NCBI GenBank assembly: GCA_016717205.1
Contig: JADKGC010000002.1
Span: forward strand, 186,001-250,000
Origin: Candidatus Flexifilum breve
GTDB taxonomy: Bacteria; Chloroflexota; Anaerolineae; Aggregatilineales; Phototrophicaceae
Direction of reading: 5' to 3'
Length of the DNA: 64,000 bases
Below are positions 1 through 7,857 of this stretch, one piece after another. Under the pieces are notes generated by a model, which saw only the letters and a program-made list of their open reading frames with translations, was not told where the DNA came from and made no database searches. A program made the position numbers and the translations under genes. Position 1 is the stretch's first letter; every line of letters starts with the position of its first letter.

Positions 1-488
1 TCGGTGATGCCCGCGGCTTCCATCACGTGCGGGTTGTAGAACAGCCCGGCGTAGTGATAGCCGAACGGTACGAAATACCGTTCGCCGTTGTACATCGTCG
101 CGCCATCCGCGACGGAAGCAGGCACAACCTCGTCCAGGTTGTTGGCATCCCACCACTCCCCAATCGGAGCGAGGCGGCCGCTGTCCACGACGAACTGGGT
201 GCGCGCGCCCGCCCAATACGAGAACATATCGGGCAGGTCGCCGCCCGCCGCCATGACGAGGATGGTCGTCTTGAAGTCTTCGTGACCGATGGGATTATCA
301 AAAACGGTGATGCCACTTTCCGTCTGGAAGTTGGAGAAGATCTGATTCAGACCTTCGCGCCCCAGCTCACCCGTGAAATAGTGCATGACCGTGACAAAAG
401 TTTCTTCCGGGGCGTCCTGCGCGACAACCGGGAATACGCTCCAGGCGAGGACGAGCATAATCAGTAATGCGAACAAGCGAATTTTCAT
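1..488 (-). CDS. ABC sugar solute-binding protein, family 1 (3' end outside window)
   Basis: Reverse-strand reading from the ATG at 488 stays open to the left edge (162 codons visible). The first ~23 residues are a signal peptide (MKIRLF, then a Leu/Ile/Val core, cleavage near VVAQ). The mature part looks like a family 1 extracellular binding protein: a GLNQIFSNF helix, an AAGGDLPDMF segment, and FGYHYAGLFYNPHVMEAAGI, typical of the ligand-cleft region of CUT1 binding proteins. An AGGAG ribosome site lies 7 nt before the ATG. The gene diverges from an IclR regulator and its promoter -10 overlaps an inverted repeat, so it is probably the first gene of an IclR-controlled transporter operon. Substrate unknown; a sugar or sugar acid is inferred from the neighbouring catabolic operon. 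Confidence 0.88.
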   Translation of the reverse strand, partial: MKIRLFALLIMLVLAWSVFPVVAQDAPEETFVTVMHYFTGELGREGLNQIFSNFQTESGITVFDNPIGHEDFKTTILVMAAGGDLPDMFSYWAGARTQFVVDSGRLAPIGEWWDANNLDEVVPASVADGATMYNGERYFVPFGYHYAGLFYNPHVMEAAGIT

Positions 489-601
489 CGTAAGCTCCTG
501 CAATTTCATAACCATGTCAAATGCGACGAACACTATTTGCAGCTCTGGGGCAGCGCACCTCCTCGTCACCACAGCCGGAATTCAGTTTACTTTTGGGGTT
601 T

Positions 602-637
602 GTTGCTCAATATACAACTGCGTTTCATCTTTGTCAA
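602..637 (-). promoter_or_regulatory. Promoter of the left solute-binding protein gene with overlapping 17-bp operator
   Basis: On the minus strand TTGACA (632-637) and TATATT (609-614) are separated by exactly 17 bp. An imperfect inverted repeat, GTTGCT-CAATA-TACAAC (602-618), covers the -10. It has the same 6-5-6 layout as two other sites at 673-689 and 1680-1696. The promoter is read directly from sequence; IclR binding is inferred. Confidence 0.7.
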
Positions 638-653
638 TTAGTTCGCACCCTGT

Positions 654-689
654 TTGACACACCCCCCTAGGAGTTGTATGATGTACAAC
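654..689 (+). promoter_or_regulatory. Promoter of the IclR gene with overlapping perfect operator
   Basis: TTGACA (654-659), 17 bp, then TATGAT (677-682). The perfect 6-bp inverted repeat GTTGTA-TGATG-TACAAC (673-689) lies over the -10, so binding would block transcription: probable autorepression. Its centre is 71 bp from the centre of the 602-618 site. Confidence 0.72.
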
Positions 690-732
690 ACTTTCCACTG
701 GTTAGTGGCGAAATCGCTTATAGGGTAAGGCT

Positions 733-1476
733 TTGTCGGAAATTCAATCGTTGGCGCGCGGACTGAAGATTCTCGATCTGCTGGCCGCTGCGGATGACAC
801 GGTCGGGATCACGGAAATCGCCGAATACCTGGGGATGGACAAGAGCAGCATCTCCCGGGTGATGCAAACCCTCGCCTATTACGGCTATGCGGAACAGGAT
901 GCCAGCACCCGCCGCTATCGCCTCGGGCCGCAGGTGGTCGTGCTCGGTCAGGCGCTCCTGAATCGCATGCCGCTGCGCGAACAAGCGCGCCCATTCTTGC
1001 AGCAGTTGGTTGACCGTACCGGGGAATGCGCCCATCTCGGCGTGCTGGCGCAGAATCAGGTGCTGTATCTGGATCAGGTCGAATCGTCGGCGACGTTACG
1101 CGTCAAAACGCGCACAGGCACGCTCGCCCCGCTGCACTGTACGGCGCTCGGCAAGGCGCTGATCAGCTTCAGCCACCTTGACCTGCCTGAGCAGCTTAAC
1201 CCGTTCACGACGCGCACCATCACGAATGCCGACGTGCTGCGGCTGCATCTGGAACAGACGCGCCAGCAGGGGTACGCCATTGACGACGAAGAATACAACT
1301 ATGATGTGCGCTGCGTCGCCGCGCCTGTCTACAACTACGACAATAAAGTGGTCGGCGCGATCGGCATTTCCGGCCCCGCAGGGCGCATGAACCTCGAACG
1401 CATGCCGGAAACCGCCGCGCTGGTGTGCGAAGTCGCACGGGCGCTCTCCAACCGCCTGTCATTCCGCCGCGGCTAA
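733..1476 (+). CDS. IclR-family transcriptional regulator
   Basis: A 247-residue protein with the two standard IclR domains: an N-terminal winged helix-turn-helix (about residues 5-65, including SLARGLKILDLL and the KSSISRVMQTL recognition helix) and a C-terminal effector domain (about 80-245, with a GTLAPLHCTALGKAL segment and VVGAIGISGPAGR near the end). Family length is about 250. TTG is the only sensible start, with AGGGTAAGG just upstream. The gene diverges from a solute-binding protein and precedes a sugar-acid type operon, so it probably senses an intermediate of that pathway. Identical-layout inverted repeats at both divergent promoters and before the 1710 operon are its likely operators. 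Ligand unknown. Confidence 0.92.
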   Translation: MSEIQSLARGLKILDLLAAADDTVGITEIAEYLGMDKSSISRVMQTLAYYGYAEQDASTRRYRLGPQVVVLGQALLNRMPLREQARPFLQQLVDRTGECAHLGVLAQNQVLYLDQVESSATLRVKTRTGTLAPLHCTALGKALISFSHLDLPEQLNPFTTRTITNADVLRLHLEQTRQQGYAIDDEEYNYDVRCVAAPVYNYDNKVVGAIGISGPAGRMNLERMPETAALVCEVARALSNRLSFRRG

Positions 1477-1504
1477 AGATAAACATCACTTAGGGATAAA
1501 GTCT

Positions 1505-1600
1505 CATTCGCGCGTCCCCCTCACCCACGTAAGCGGGGAGAGGGGAATATCTGTTTCCCCTCCCTGAATTCGGGGAGGGGCCGGGGGTGGGGTCAGCGCT
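1505..1600. repeat. GC-rich intergenic hairpin repeat
   Basis: The IclR to oxidoreductase gap contains back-to-back G/C-run palindromes, clearest at 1557-1580 (CCCCTCCC, TGAATTC, then GGGGAGGGG). It looks like a dispersed intergenic repeat and could also act as a terminator for the IclR gene. No coding potential seen. Confidence 0.5.
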
Positions 1601-1640
1601 GTGTCACCCTTAACTCACATAGATTGAATTCGTAGGGGTG

Positions 1641-1696
1641 TTGCTCCTCCGGTTTTTTTGTGGTATATATCGCAACAAAGTTGTTTATTACACAAC
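1641..1696 (+). promoter_or_regulatory. Promoter and third IclR-type operator before the catabolic operon
   Basis: TTGCTC (1641-1646), 17 bp, TATATA (1664-1669) is a plausible promoter with a weak -35. The inverted repeat GTTGTT-TATTA-CACAAC (1680-1696; 5 of 6 arm positions) begins just after the expected start point, a classical repressor position, 13 nt before the ATG at 1710. Confidence 0.62.
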
Positions 1697-1709
1697 GAGG
1701 CTTGAATAG

Positions 1710-2783
1710 ATGGACCTTTTACGTGTTGGCATCATTGGGACAGGTCGCATTTCCGATCTGCACGCCATCGAGTACCGCGCCAATCCGCGCGCCCAAATTG
1801 TCGCCGTCGCTGATGTTGTCCGCGAGAATGCGGAAAGCCGTGGGCGGCAGTGGGGCGTAGCGGACGACCACATTTTCACCGACTATCATGATCTCCTCGC
1901 CCTGCCGGATGTCGACCTCGTCGAAATTCTGCTCCCCCACCACCTCCACTATCAGGCCGCGCTCGACGCGGCGGCGGCTAAAAAGCACATTTCGCTGCAA
2001 AAGCCGATGGCGCTCACGCTGGCCGAAGCCGACCAGATGATCGCCGCGGCCAAACAGGCGGGCGTGATCTTCAAGGTGTTCGAAAACTTCATCTTCTACC
2101 CGCCGGTGCAGCGCGCCAAAGCGTTGATCGACGCCGGGGAAATCGGCGAACCACTGACGATTCGCATCAAGAGCAATTCCGGCACCAGCCCCAACATGTG
2201 GAACATCCCCCGCGCCGCCGAAGAATGGCGCTTCAAGTCGGAGACGTGCGGCGGCGGCCCGCTGGTCTTTGATGATGGGCATCACAAGTTCGCGCTGGCG
2301 TGGCATTTCATGGGCTTAGCCGAAGAAGTCCATGCGTGGATCGGCGCGACTGAGCGCGAACCGGGTTACATCCTCGATTCGCCCGCGCTCGTCTCATGGA
2401 AATTTCCGAACAACCGCTACGGCTCGCTCGAAGTGGTGTACTCGCCGGAAATGGTGCTGGACACCGCGCACTATGCGCAGGATGACCGCATCGAAATCAC
2501 CGGGACGCGCGGCGTGATCTGGGTGACGCGCGGGCATGGCAAAATGATGGATGTGCCGCCCGTCATCATGTACCGTGACCGCCAGACCTTCACCTACTCC
2601 GACATGCCCGTCGGTTGGGAGCACAGCTTCATCAATTCCACCCGCCACTTCATCAACGCTTACCATACCGGCGCGCCGCCCGTCCTCACGGGCGAACAGG
2701 GGCGCGACGTGCTGCGCTTCACGCTCGCCGCGCAGGAGTCCGCGCGCCTCGGCCAGAGCGTCAAACTGGAGGCGTTCACATGA
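1710..2783 (+). CDS. Gfo/Idh/MocA-family NAD(P)-dependent sugar oxidoreductase
   Basis: A 357-residue protein. Residues 1-120 form a Rossmann fold with GIIGTG at 7-12 and the family's QKP motif at about 97-99, whose Lys helps bind cofactor and substrate. The rest fits the alpha/beta C-terminal substrate domain (EWRFKSETCGGGPLVFDDGHHK around 170-190). Family members oxidise sugars, inositols or sugar acids at a ring hydroxyl. A GAGG ribosome site precedes the ATG. First gene of a four-gene operon; its stop overlaps the next start (ATGA). It probably carries out the first oxidation of the pathway, but the substrate cannot be read from sequence. Confidence 0.9.
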   Translation: MDLLRVGIIGTGRISDLHAIEYRANPRAQIVAVADVVRENAESRGRQWGVADDHIFTDYHDLLALPDVDLVEILLPHHLHYQAALDAAAAKKHISLQKPMALTLAEADQMIAAAKQAGVIFKVFENFIFYPPVQRAKALIDAGEIGEPLTIRIKSNSGTSPNMWNIPRAAEEWRFKSETCGGGPLVFDDGHHKFALAWHFMGLAEEVHAWIGATEREPGYILDSPALVSWKFPNNRYGSLEVVYSPEMVLDTAHYAQDDRIEITGTRGVIWVTRGHGKMMDVPPVIMYRDRQTFTYSDMPVGWEHSFINSTRHFINAYHTGAPPVLTGEQGRDVLRFTLAAQESARLGQSVKLEAFT

Positions 2784-4585
2784 AGCTCACCGGATCGGAA
2801 ATCATCGTCGATATGCTGGCACAGGAAAACGTGCCGTATGTGATCGGCATCAGCGGGCACGGCAATCTGGCGCTGGTCGACGCGTTCCGCCGCTCCCGCG
2901 ACCGCCTGCGCCTGATCATGCCGCGCCACGAGCAGGCCGCCGTCCACATGGCCGATGGCTACTTCCGCGCGAAAGGGTCGCCGCTGGCCGTATTCACGTC
3001 GATTGGCCCCGGCGCGACCAACACCGTCATTGGCCTGGCGACCGCCTACGTCGATTCCGTGCCCCTGCTGCAATTGGTCGGCGAAACGCATGTGCACATG
3101 CGCGGCACGGGCGTCTTGCAGGAGATCGAACGCCAGCGCTGGTCGGATCTGCCCGCCATGTTCGATCCCGTGGTCAAGCGCATGTGGCGCATTGACGACG
3201 CGGCGCAGATTCCGCGCGCCATGGGGCAGGCTTTCAACACCATGTTGACGGGACGCCCCGGCCCGGTCGTGCTCACCCTGCCGATGGACGTGCAGGCGCA
3301 GACCGTCGATGTCGATCCAGCCGTCGCCGACTCCCCGCGCCGCCGCCCGCACAACCGCATCAACGGGGACGCCGCCGCGATTGACGCCGCCGTCGATCTG
3401 CTGATCGGGGCGCAGCGCCCGGTGATCGTCGTGGGCGGCGGGGTGATCCTCTCCGGCGCGGAAGCCGAAGTGCTGCGGCTGGCCGAACATCTCGGCGCGG
3501 CGGTCGTCACCAGCATGCAGGGCAAGAGCGCTTTCCCCGAAGATCACCCGCTGTATGCGTGGCACATGGGGACGAATGCCACCACCTGCGGCAACGCCAT
3601 GACTGCCAACGCCGATGTGCTGCTGGCGGTCGGCATGCGCTTCGCCGACAAAGCCACCTGCTCGTATAAACCCGGCGAATCGTTCAGCATTCCGCCGAGC
3701 AAGCTGATACACGTCGACATCGATCCCTACGAAATCGGCAAGAACTACCCGGTCGAAGTCGGCATCGTCGGCGATGCGCAGGCCGTGCTCGCCGCGCTGG
3801 TCGAACGCGTGCGCACCCGCACCCCAGCGCGCAGTTGGCAGCAGTCCGCCTATACCAACGAGATTCGCGAACGGGTCGCCGCATGGCTGGCCAGTCTGCG
3901 CCCGCTCAGCGAATCGCAGCAAAGCCCGGTGACTATGGGGCGCGCCATTGCCGAAGTGCGCAAGGTGCTGCCCGCCAACGCGCTCGTGCTGTCCTCATCG
4001 GGCAATGTACAGGCACAGTTGTATCAGGAAATGGCCTTCACGCAGCCGCGCACCTATATCTCGACGGGCGGCTTCAGCACGATGGGCTGGGCCTACCCCG
4101 CCGCCATGGGCGCGAAACTCGCCGCACCGGATCGTCCGGTCGTGGCGATGGTCGGCGATGGCGACTTCCTCATGACCTTTCAGGAGATCGCGACCGCCGT
4201 GCAGTACGGCATCCCGGCGGTGGCGGTCGTGGTCAACAATCAGGGCTGGCAGGCGATCCGCGACCTGCAGGAGATCGCCTATGGTGACGGCGCGAGCTAC
4301 GGCTCGATGTTCGAACAGGAACAGGAAGCGATCACGCCGCACTTGGCGGATGCCGCCCGCGCGTTCGGCGCCCACGCCGCCCGCGTCACCCATCCCGACG
4401 AGATCGGCCCGGCGCTGCGCGCGGCCTTAGCTTCTGGCGCGCCCGCCGTCGTGGAAATCATGGTCGATACCCAGCGCGGCACGTCCGGTGGGCAAGCGCC
4501 CGGCTGGTGGGATGTCCCCGTGCCGGGGTATTATCCCGAACGACGCGCGCAGTATGAACGCGAAAAATCGGAGGAGCGGCTGTAA
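2780..4585 (+). CDS. Thiamine diphosphate-dependent enzyme (acetolactate synthase/decarboxylase superfamily)
   Basis: A 601-residue protein. The ATG at 2780 overlaps the previous stop (ATGA), so the longer upstream reading is not used. Three standard domains: pyrimidine-binding N-terminal with the catalytic Glu at 51 (PRHEQAA), a central Rossmann-like domain (about 190-340), and a pyrophosphate-binding C-terminal domain with the GDG motif at 459-461 and paired Asn about 26 residues later. It resembles carboligases and 2-oxo-acid decarboxylases of the acetolactate synthase group, but no regulatory-subunit gene is present, so a role in branched-chain synthesis is unlikely. Between a sugar oxidoreductase and an aldehyde dehydrogenase, cleavage or decarboxylation of a 2-oxo sugar acid to an aldehyde is a reasonable inference. 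Confidence 0.85.
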   Translation: MKLTGSEIIVDMLAQENVPYVIGISGHGNLALVDAFRRSRDRLRLIMPRHEQAAVHMADGYFRAKGSPLAVFTSIGPGATNTVIGLATAYVDSVPLLQLVGETHVHMRGTGVLQEIERQRWSDLPAMFDPVVKRMWRIDDAAQIPRAMGQAFNTMLTGRPGPVVLTLPMDVQAQTVDVDPAVADSPRRRPHNRINGDAAAIDAAVDLLIGAQRPVIVVGGGVILSGAEAEVLRLAEHLGAAVVTSMQGKSAFPEDHPLYAWHMGTNATTCGNAMTANADVLLAVGMRFADKATCSYKPGESFSIPPSKLIHVDIDPYEIGKNYPVEVGIVGDAQAVLAALVERVRTRTPARSWQQSAYTNEIRERVAAWLASLRPLSESQQSPVTMGRAIAEVRKVLPANALVLSSSGNVQAQLYQEMAFTQPRTYISTGGFSTMGWAYPAAMGAKLAAPDRPVVAMVGDGDFLMTFQEIATAVQYGIPAVAVVVNNQGWQAIRDLQEIAYGDGASYGSMFEQEQEAITPHLADAARAFGAHAARVTHPDEIGPALRAALASGAPAVVEIMVDTQRGTSGGQAPGWWDVPVPGYYPERRAQYEREKSEERL

Positions 4586-6015
4586 TGCGCTACCAGAACT
4601 ATATTCAGGGTCAATGGCACGACGCGCTGAGCGGCCACACGTGGGATGTGATCAACCCGGCGACTGAGGAACTCATCGCCCGAGTGCCCTTCGGCAGTGC
4701 GCCGGATGCGCAGCTCGCGGTCGAAGCGGCGGCGAACGCGCAGCCCCTATGGGCAGCCATAACCGCCTACGAACGCGGGGCGATCCTCCGCCGGGCGGCT
4801 GACCTGATCCGCGAACGGCTCGATCTGCTCGCGCCGATCATGACGCGCGAATGCGGCAAACCGCTGGCGGAAGCGCGCGGCGAATGGACGGCCTGCGCCG
4901 ATCTGTTCGACTGGTTCTCCGAAGAGGGCAAACGCGCCTACGGCCGCACCATCCCGGCGCGGCGCGCGCCGAAACGGCTCATGTCGATCCCCGTGCCCGT
5001 CGGCGTGGTCGCGACCATCACCGCGTGGAACTTCCCCGCCTATCTGGCCGTGCGCAAATGGTCGGCGGCGCTGGCGGCGGGCTGTACGGTCGTCGCCCGC
5101 CCGAGCGAGCTCACGCCGATGTGCGCCATGGCCGCCGTCAATCTTCTCGAAGAGGCGGGACTTCCCCCCGGCGTGCTCAATCTCGTCAACGGCGAACCGG
5201 AAGCGATTGCCAACGTCTTCCTGACCGATCCGCGCGTCGACAAGATCAGCTTCACCGGGTCGCAGCGCGTCGGGCGCATCCTCATGCGCGGCGCGGCGGA
5301 CGGCCTTAAGCGCTTGGCGCTCGAACTGGGCGGCAGCGCGCCCGTGATCATCTTCGACGATGCGGATGTCGCGTCAGCGGCGAAGCAGGCGGTGCAGGCC
5401 AAGTTCCGCAACAACGGACAGGTGTGCATTTCGCCGACGCGCTTCTACGCGCAGCAAGCCGTCTTCGAGGACTTCGTCGATGCTGTGCAGCAGGAGATCA
5501 AAGGCTTGGTCGTCGGCGATGGGCTGCAAGCCAACGTGACGACTGGTCCGCTGATCACGACGGCGGCGCGCGGTCGCGTCGAAGGGCTGGTCGCGGATGC
5601 GGTGGCGCGCGGCGGCATGATCGTCACCGGGGGCGCCCGCCCGGAAACGCTCGACCACGGCTACTTTTATCAGCCCACGCTGATCACTAACGTCGCGCCA
5701 GAGATGCGCGTGTGCCACGAGGAAATCTTCGGCCCCGTGATGCCCGTATCGCCGTTCAACACGGTTGAGGAAGCGCTGAAGCTGGCCAATGCCACGCCTT
5801 ACGGCCTCGCCGCCTATGCCATCACGCGTGATCTCGCGACAGCGGTCCAATGCTATGAAGGGCTGAAGTTCGGTATCGTCGGCGTGAATGATCTCGTGCC
5901 CGCCACGGCAGAAGGCCCCTTTGGCGGCATGAAGCAGAGCGGTTGGGGGCGCGAAGGCGCGGAAGAAGGCTTGCACGAATATATGGAAGCGCGCTTTGTC
6001 TCCATGGCGCTGTAG
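4585..6015 (+). CDS. NAD(P)-dependent aldehyde dehydrogenase
   Basis: A 476-residue ALDH-superfamily protein of normal length. Visible landmarks: AWNFP in the cofactor domain (about 147-151), FTGSQRVG, the general-base Glu in LELGG (about 246), the catalytic Cys in NNGQVC (about 281), the EEIFGPV motif and the C-terminal FGGMKQSGWGREG. It most resembles the succinate-semialdehyde / 2-oxoglutarate-semialdehyde branch that acts in sugar-acid breakdown. Start and preceding stop overlap (TAATG), so it is translationally coupled to the ThDP enzyme. It probably oxidises the aldehyde made by the preceding enzymes to an acid. Confidence 0.92.
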   Translation: MRYQNYIQGQWHDALSGHTWDVINPATEELIARVPFGSAPDAQLAVEAAANAQPLWAAITAYERGAILRRAADLIRERLDLLAPIMTRECGKPLAEARGEWTACADLFDWFSEEGKRAYGRTIPARRAPKRLMSIPVPVGVVATITAWNFPAYLAVRKWSAALAAGCTVVARPSELTPMCAMAAVNLLEEAGLPPGVLNLVNGEPEAIANVFLTDPRVDKISFTGSQRVGRILMRGAADGLKRLALELGGSAPVIIFDDADVASAAKQAVQAKFRNNGQVCISPTRFYAQQAVFEDFVDAVQQEIKGLVVGDGLQANVTTGPLITTAARGRVEGLVADAVARGGMIVTGGARPETLDHGYFYQPTLITNVAPEMRVCHEEIFGPVMPVSPFNTVEEALKLANATPYGLAAYAITRDLATAVQCYEGLKFGIVGVNDLVPATAEGPFGGMKQSGWGREGAEEGLHEYMEARFVSMAL

Positions 6016-6024
6016 GGAGCACCG

Positions 6025-7743
6025 ATGACGGATCACGGCTTGGCCAACCGCTTAACTGAATACGGCGACCGCGAATTCGCGCTGTTTTTGCGGCGCTCAT
6101 TCGCGCAGTCGATGGGCTTCAGCGCCGACGCGTTGGGCAAGCCGATCATCGGCATCGTCAACACCTACAGCGAACTGAACAACTGTCACCGGGGCTTCCG
6201 CGAACTGGCCGAAGCGGTCAAGCGGGGCGTGTGGCAGGCGGGCGGCCTGCCGCTCGAATTCCCGGTGATTTCGCTTGGCGAAGTGTTTCTGTCGCCGAGC
6301 GCTATGATGATGCGCAATCTCATGTCGATGGACGTCGAGGTCATGCTCAAAGCGCAGCCACTTGACGCCGTCGTGCTGCTCGGTGGCTGCGACAAGACGC
6401 TCCCCGCCCTGCTGATGGGCGCATGCAGCGCGAACATTCCAGCGATCACCGTGGCGGCGGGACCCATGCTCACGGGGAGCTATCACGGCGAACGCTTGGG
6501 CGCGTGTACCGACTGCCGCCGCTACTGGGGGCGCTACCGCCGTGGCGAAGTCGACCGGGAGCAGATCGACGAGGCCGAAAGTCAGCTTGCGCCCACGGCG
6601 GGCACCTGCGGCGTGATGGGCACGGCCAGCACCATGGCCTGCGTGCTCGAAGCGCTCGGCATGATGCTGCCCGGCGGCGCGGCGGTGCCCGCCGTCCACG
6701 CCGAACGTCTGCGCCACGGCGAAGCCAGCGGCAAGCTGGCGCTGCAACTGGCGGCGACCAAACTCACCCCGGCGAAAATCCTCACGACCGCTTCGTTTGA
6801 GAATGCGCTGCGCGTGCTGCTGGCCATCGGCGGTTCGACCAATGCCATCATCCATCTGACGGCGATTGCGGGGCGCCTCGGCATCCGGCTTGATCTGCAA
6901 ACGCTCGACGATCTCAGCGAGAGCACGCCCGTGCTGGTCGACCTCAAGCCAACGGGCGACTACTACATGGAAGACTTTTACCGGGCGGGCGGATTGCCCG
7001 TCGTACTGCAGGAAATCAAACATCTGCTGCACCTCGACGCGCTGACGGTCACCGGGCAAACGCTCGGCGAGCAGTTGGCCGCTGTACCGTACACCTACCC
7101 GGCGTGGCAGTCGGTGATTCACCCGGCGGCCAAACCACTCTTAGCACAGGGCGCGCTCGTCGTGCTGCGCGGCAACCTCGCGCCGGATGGGGCAATCCTC
7201 AAACGCTCGGCGGCAACTCCGTCACTCTTCAACACGACTGGACGCGCGGTGGTCTTTTCGTCACTCGCCGATATGAGTCAGCGCATTGATGATCCCGATC
7301 TCGACGTGCGCCCGGATGACTTCCTCGTGCTGCAAAATGCAGGGCCAGTCGGCGGGCCGGGCATGCCGGAAGCGGGTTACATCCCCATTCCGCGTAAGCT
7401 GACCGGGGTCAAAGACATGGTGCGTATCTCCGACGCACGCATGAGCGGCACGGCCTTCGGCACCGTCGTGCTGCACGTCTCGCCCGAAGCGGCGGTCGGT
7501 GGACCGTTGGGCTTGGTGCGCAGCGGCGACCGCATTGAACTCAGCGTGGACCAGCGCCGCCTGTCGCTGCTGGTAGATGACCGTGAACTGGAGCGCCGCC
7601 GCGCCGAACAACCGTCTGTGACGCCGTCCGGCGGTCGCGGCTACGAATGGTTGTACCGGTCGCACATCCAGCAGGCGCATCTCGGCGCGGACTTCGACTT
7701 TTTGCGCCACGAAGCCTTGCAGCCGGGCGACAACCGTTCGTAG
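6025..7743 (+). CDS. IlvD/EDD-family sugar-acid dehydratase
   Basis: A 572-residue iron-sulfur dehydratase. Cysteine positions expected for the cluster are present: GGCDKT (Cys about 122), CTDCRR (about 160-163) and TAGTCGVMG (about 194). The C-terminal domain has GPVGGPGMPE and ARMSGTAFG. Length and CTDCRR spacing suit the aldonic-acid dehydratases (arabinonate/xylonate/gluconate type) better than the biosynthetic dihydroxy-acid dehydratase, and no ilv genes are nearby. The reaction would be an aldonate to 2-oxo-3-deoxyaldonate. Last gene of the operon, 9 nt after the dehydrogenase. Exact sugar acid unknown. Confidence 0.88.
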   Translation: MTDHGLANRLTEYGDREFALFLRRSFAQSMGFSADALGKPIIGIVNTYSELNNCHRGFRELAEAVKRGVWQAGGLPLEFPVISLGEVFLSPSAMMMRNLMSMDVEVMLKAQPLDAVVLLGGCDKTLPALLMGACSANIPAITVAAGPMLTGSYHGERLGACTDCRRYWGRYRRGEVDREQIDEAESQLAPTAGTCGVMGTASTMACVLEALGMMLPGGAAVPAVHAERLRHGEASGKLALQLAATKLTPAKILTTASFENALRVLLAIGGSTNAIIHLTAIAGRLGIRLDLQTLDDLSESTPVLVDLKPTGDYYMEDFYRAGGLPVVLQEIKHLLHLDALTVTGQTLGEQLAAVPYTYPAWQSVIHPAAKPLLAQGALVVLRGNLAPDGAILKRSAATPSLFNTTGRAVVFSSLADMSQRIDDPDLDVRPDDFLVLQNAGPVGGPGMPEAGYIPIPRKLTGVKDMVRISDARMSGTAFGTVVLHVSPEAAVGGPLGLVRSGDRIELSVDQRRLSLLVDDRELERRRAEQPSVTPSGGRGYEWLYRSHIQQAHLGADFDFLRHEALQPGDNRS

Positions 7744-7857
7744 AGCAGCGTCCTTTCCCGTGTGATTTCCACGCACAGCCCCCTGCCCGAGACTGGCAGG
7801 TTGACCGAGCAGACAGTAAACTTGTCCACTATGAGTCAACCGAGTTTTGAGGACGTA

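Noticed and set aside
2615..2779. N-terminal extension of the ThDP enzyme
   Set aside because: It overlaps the oxidoreductase in another frame; the ATG at 2780 gives an ATGA overlap and matches the family N-terminus.
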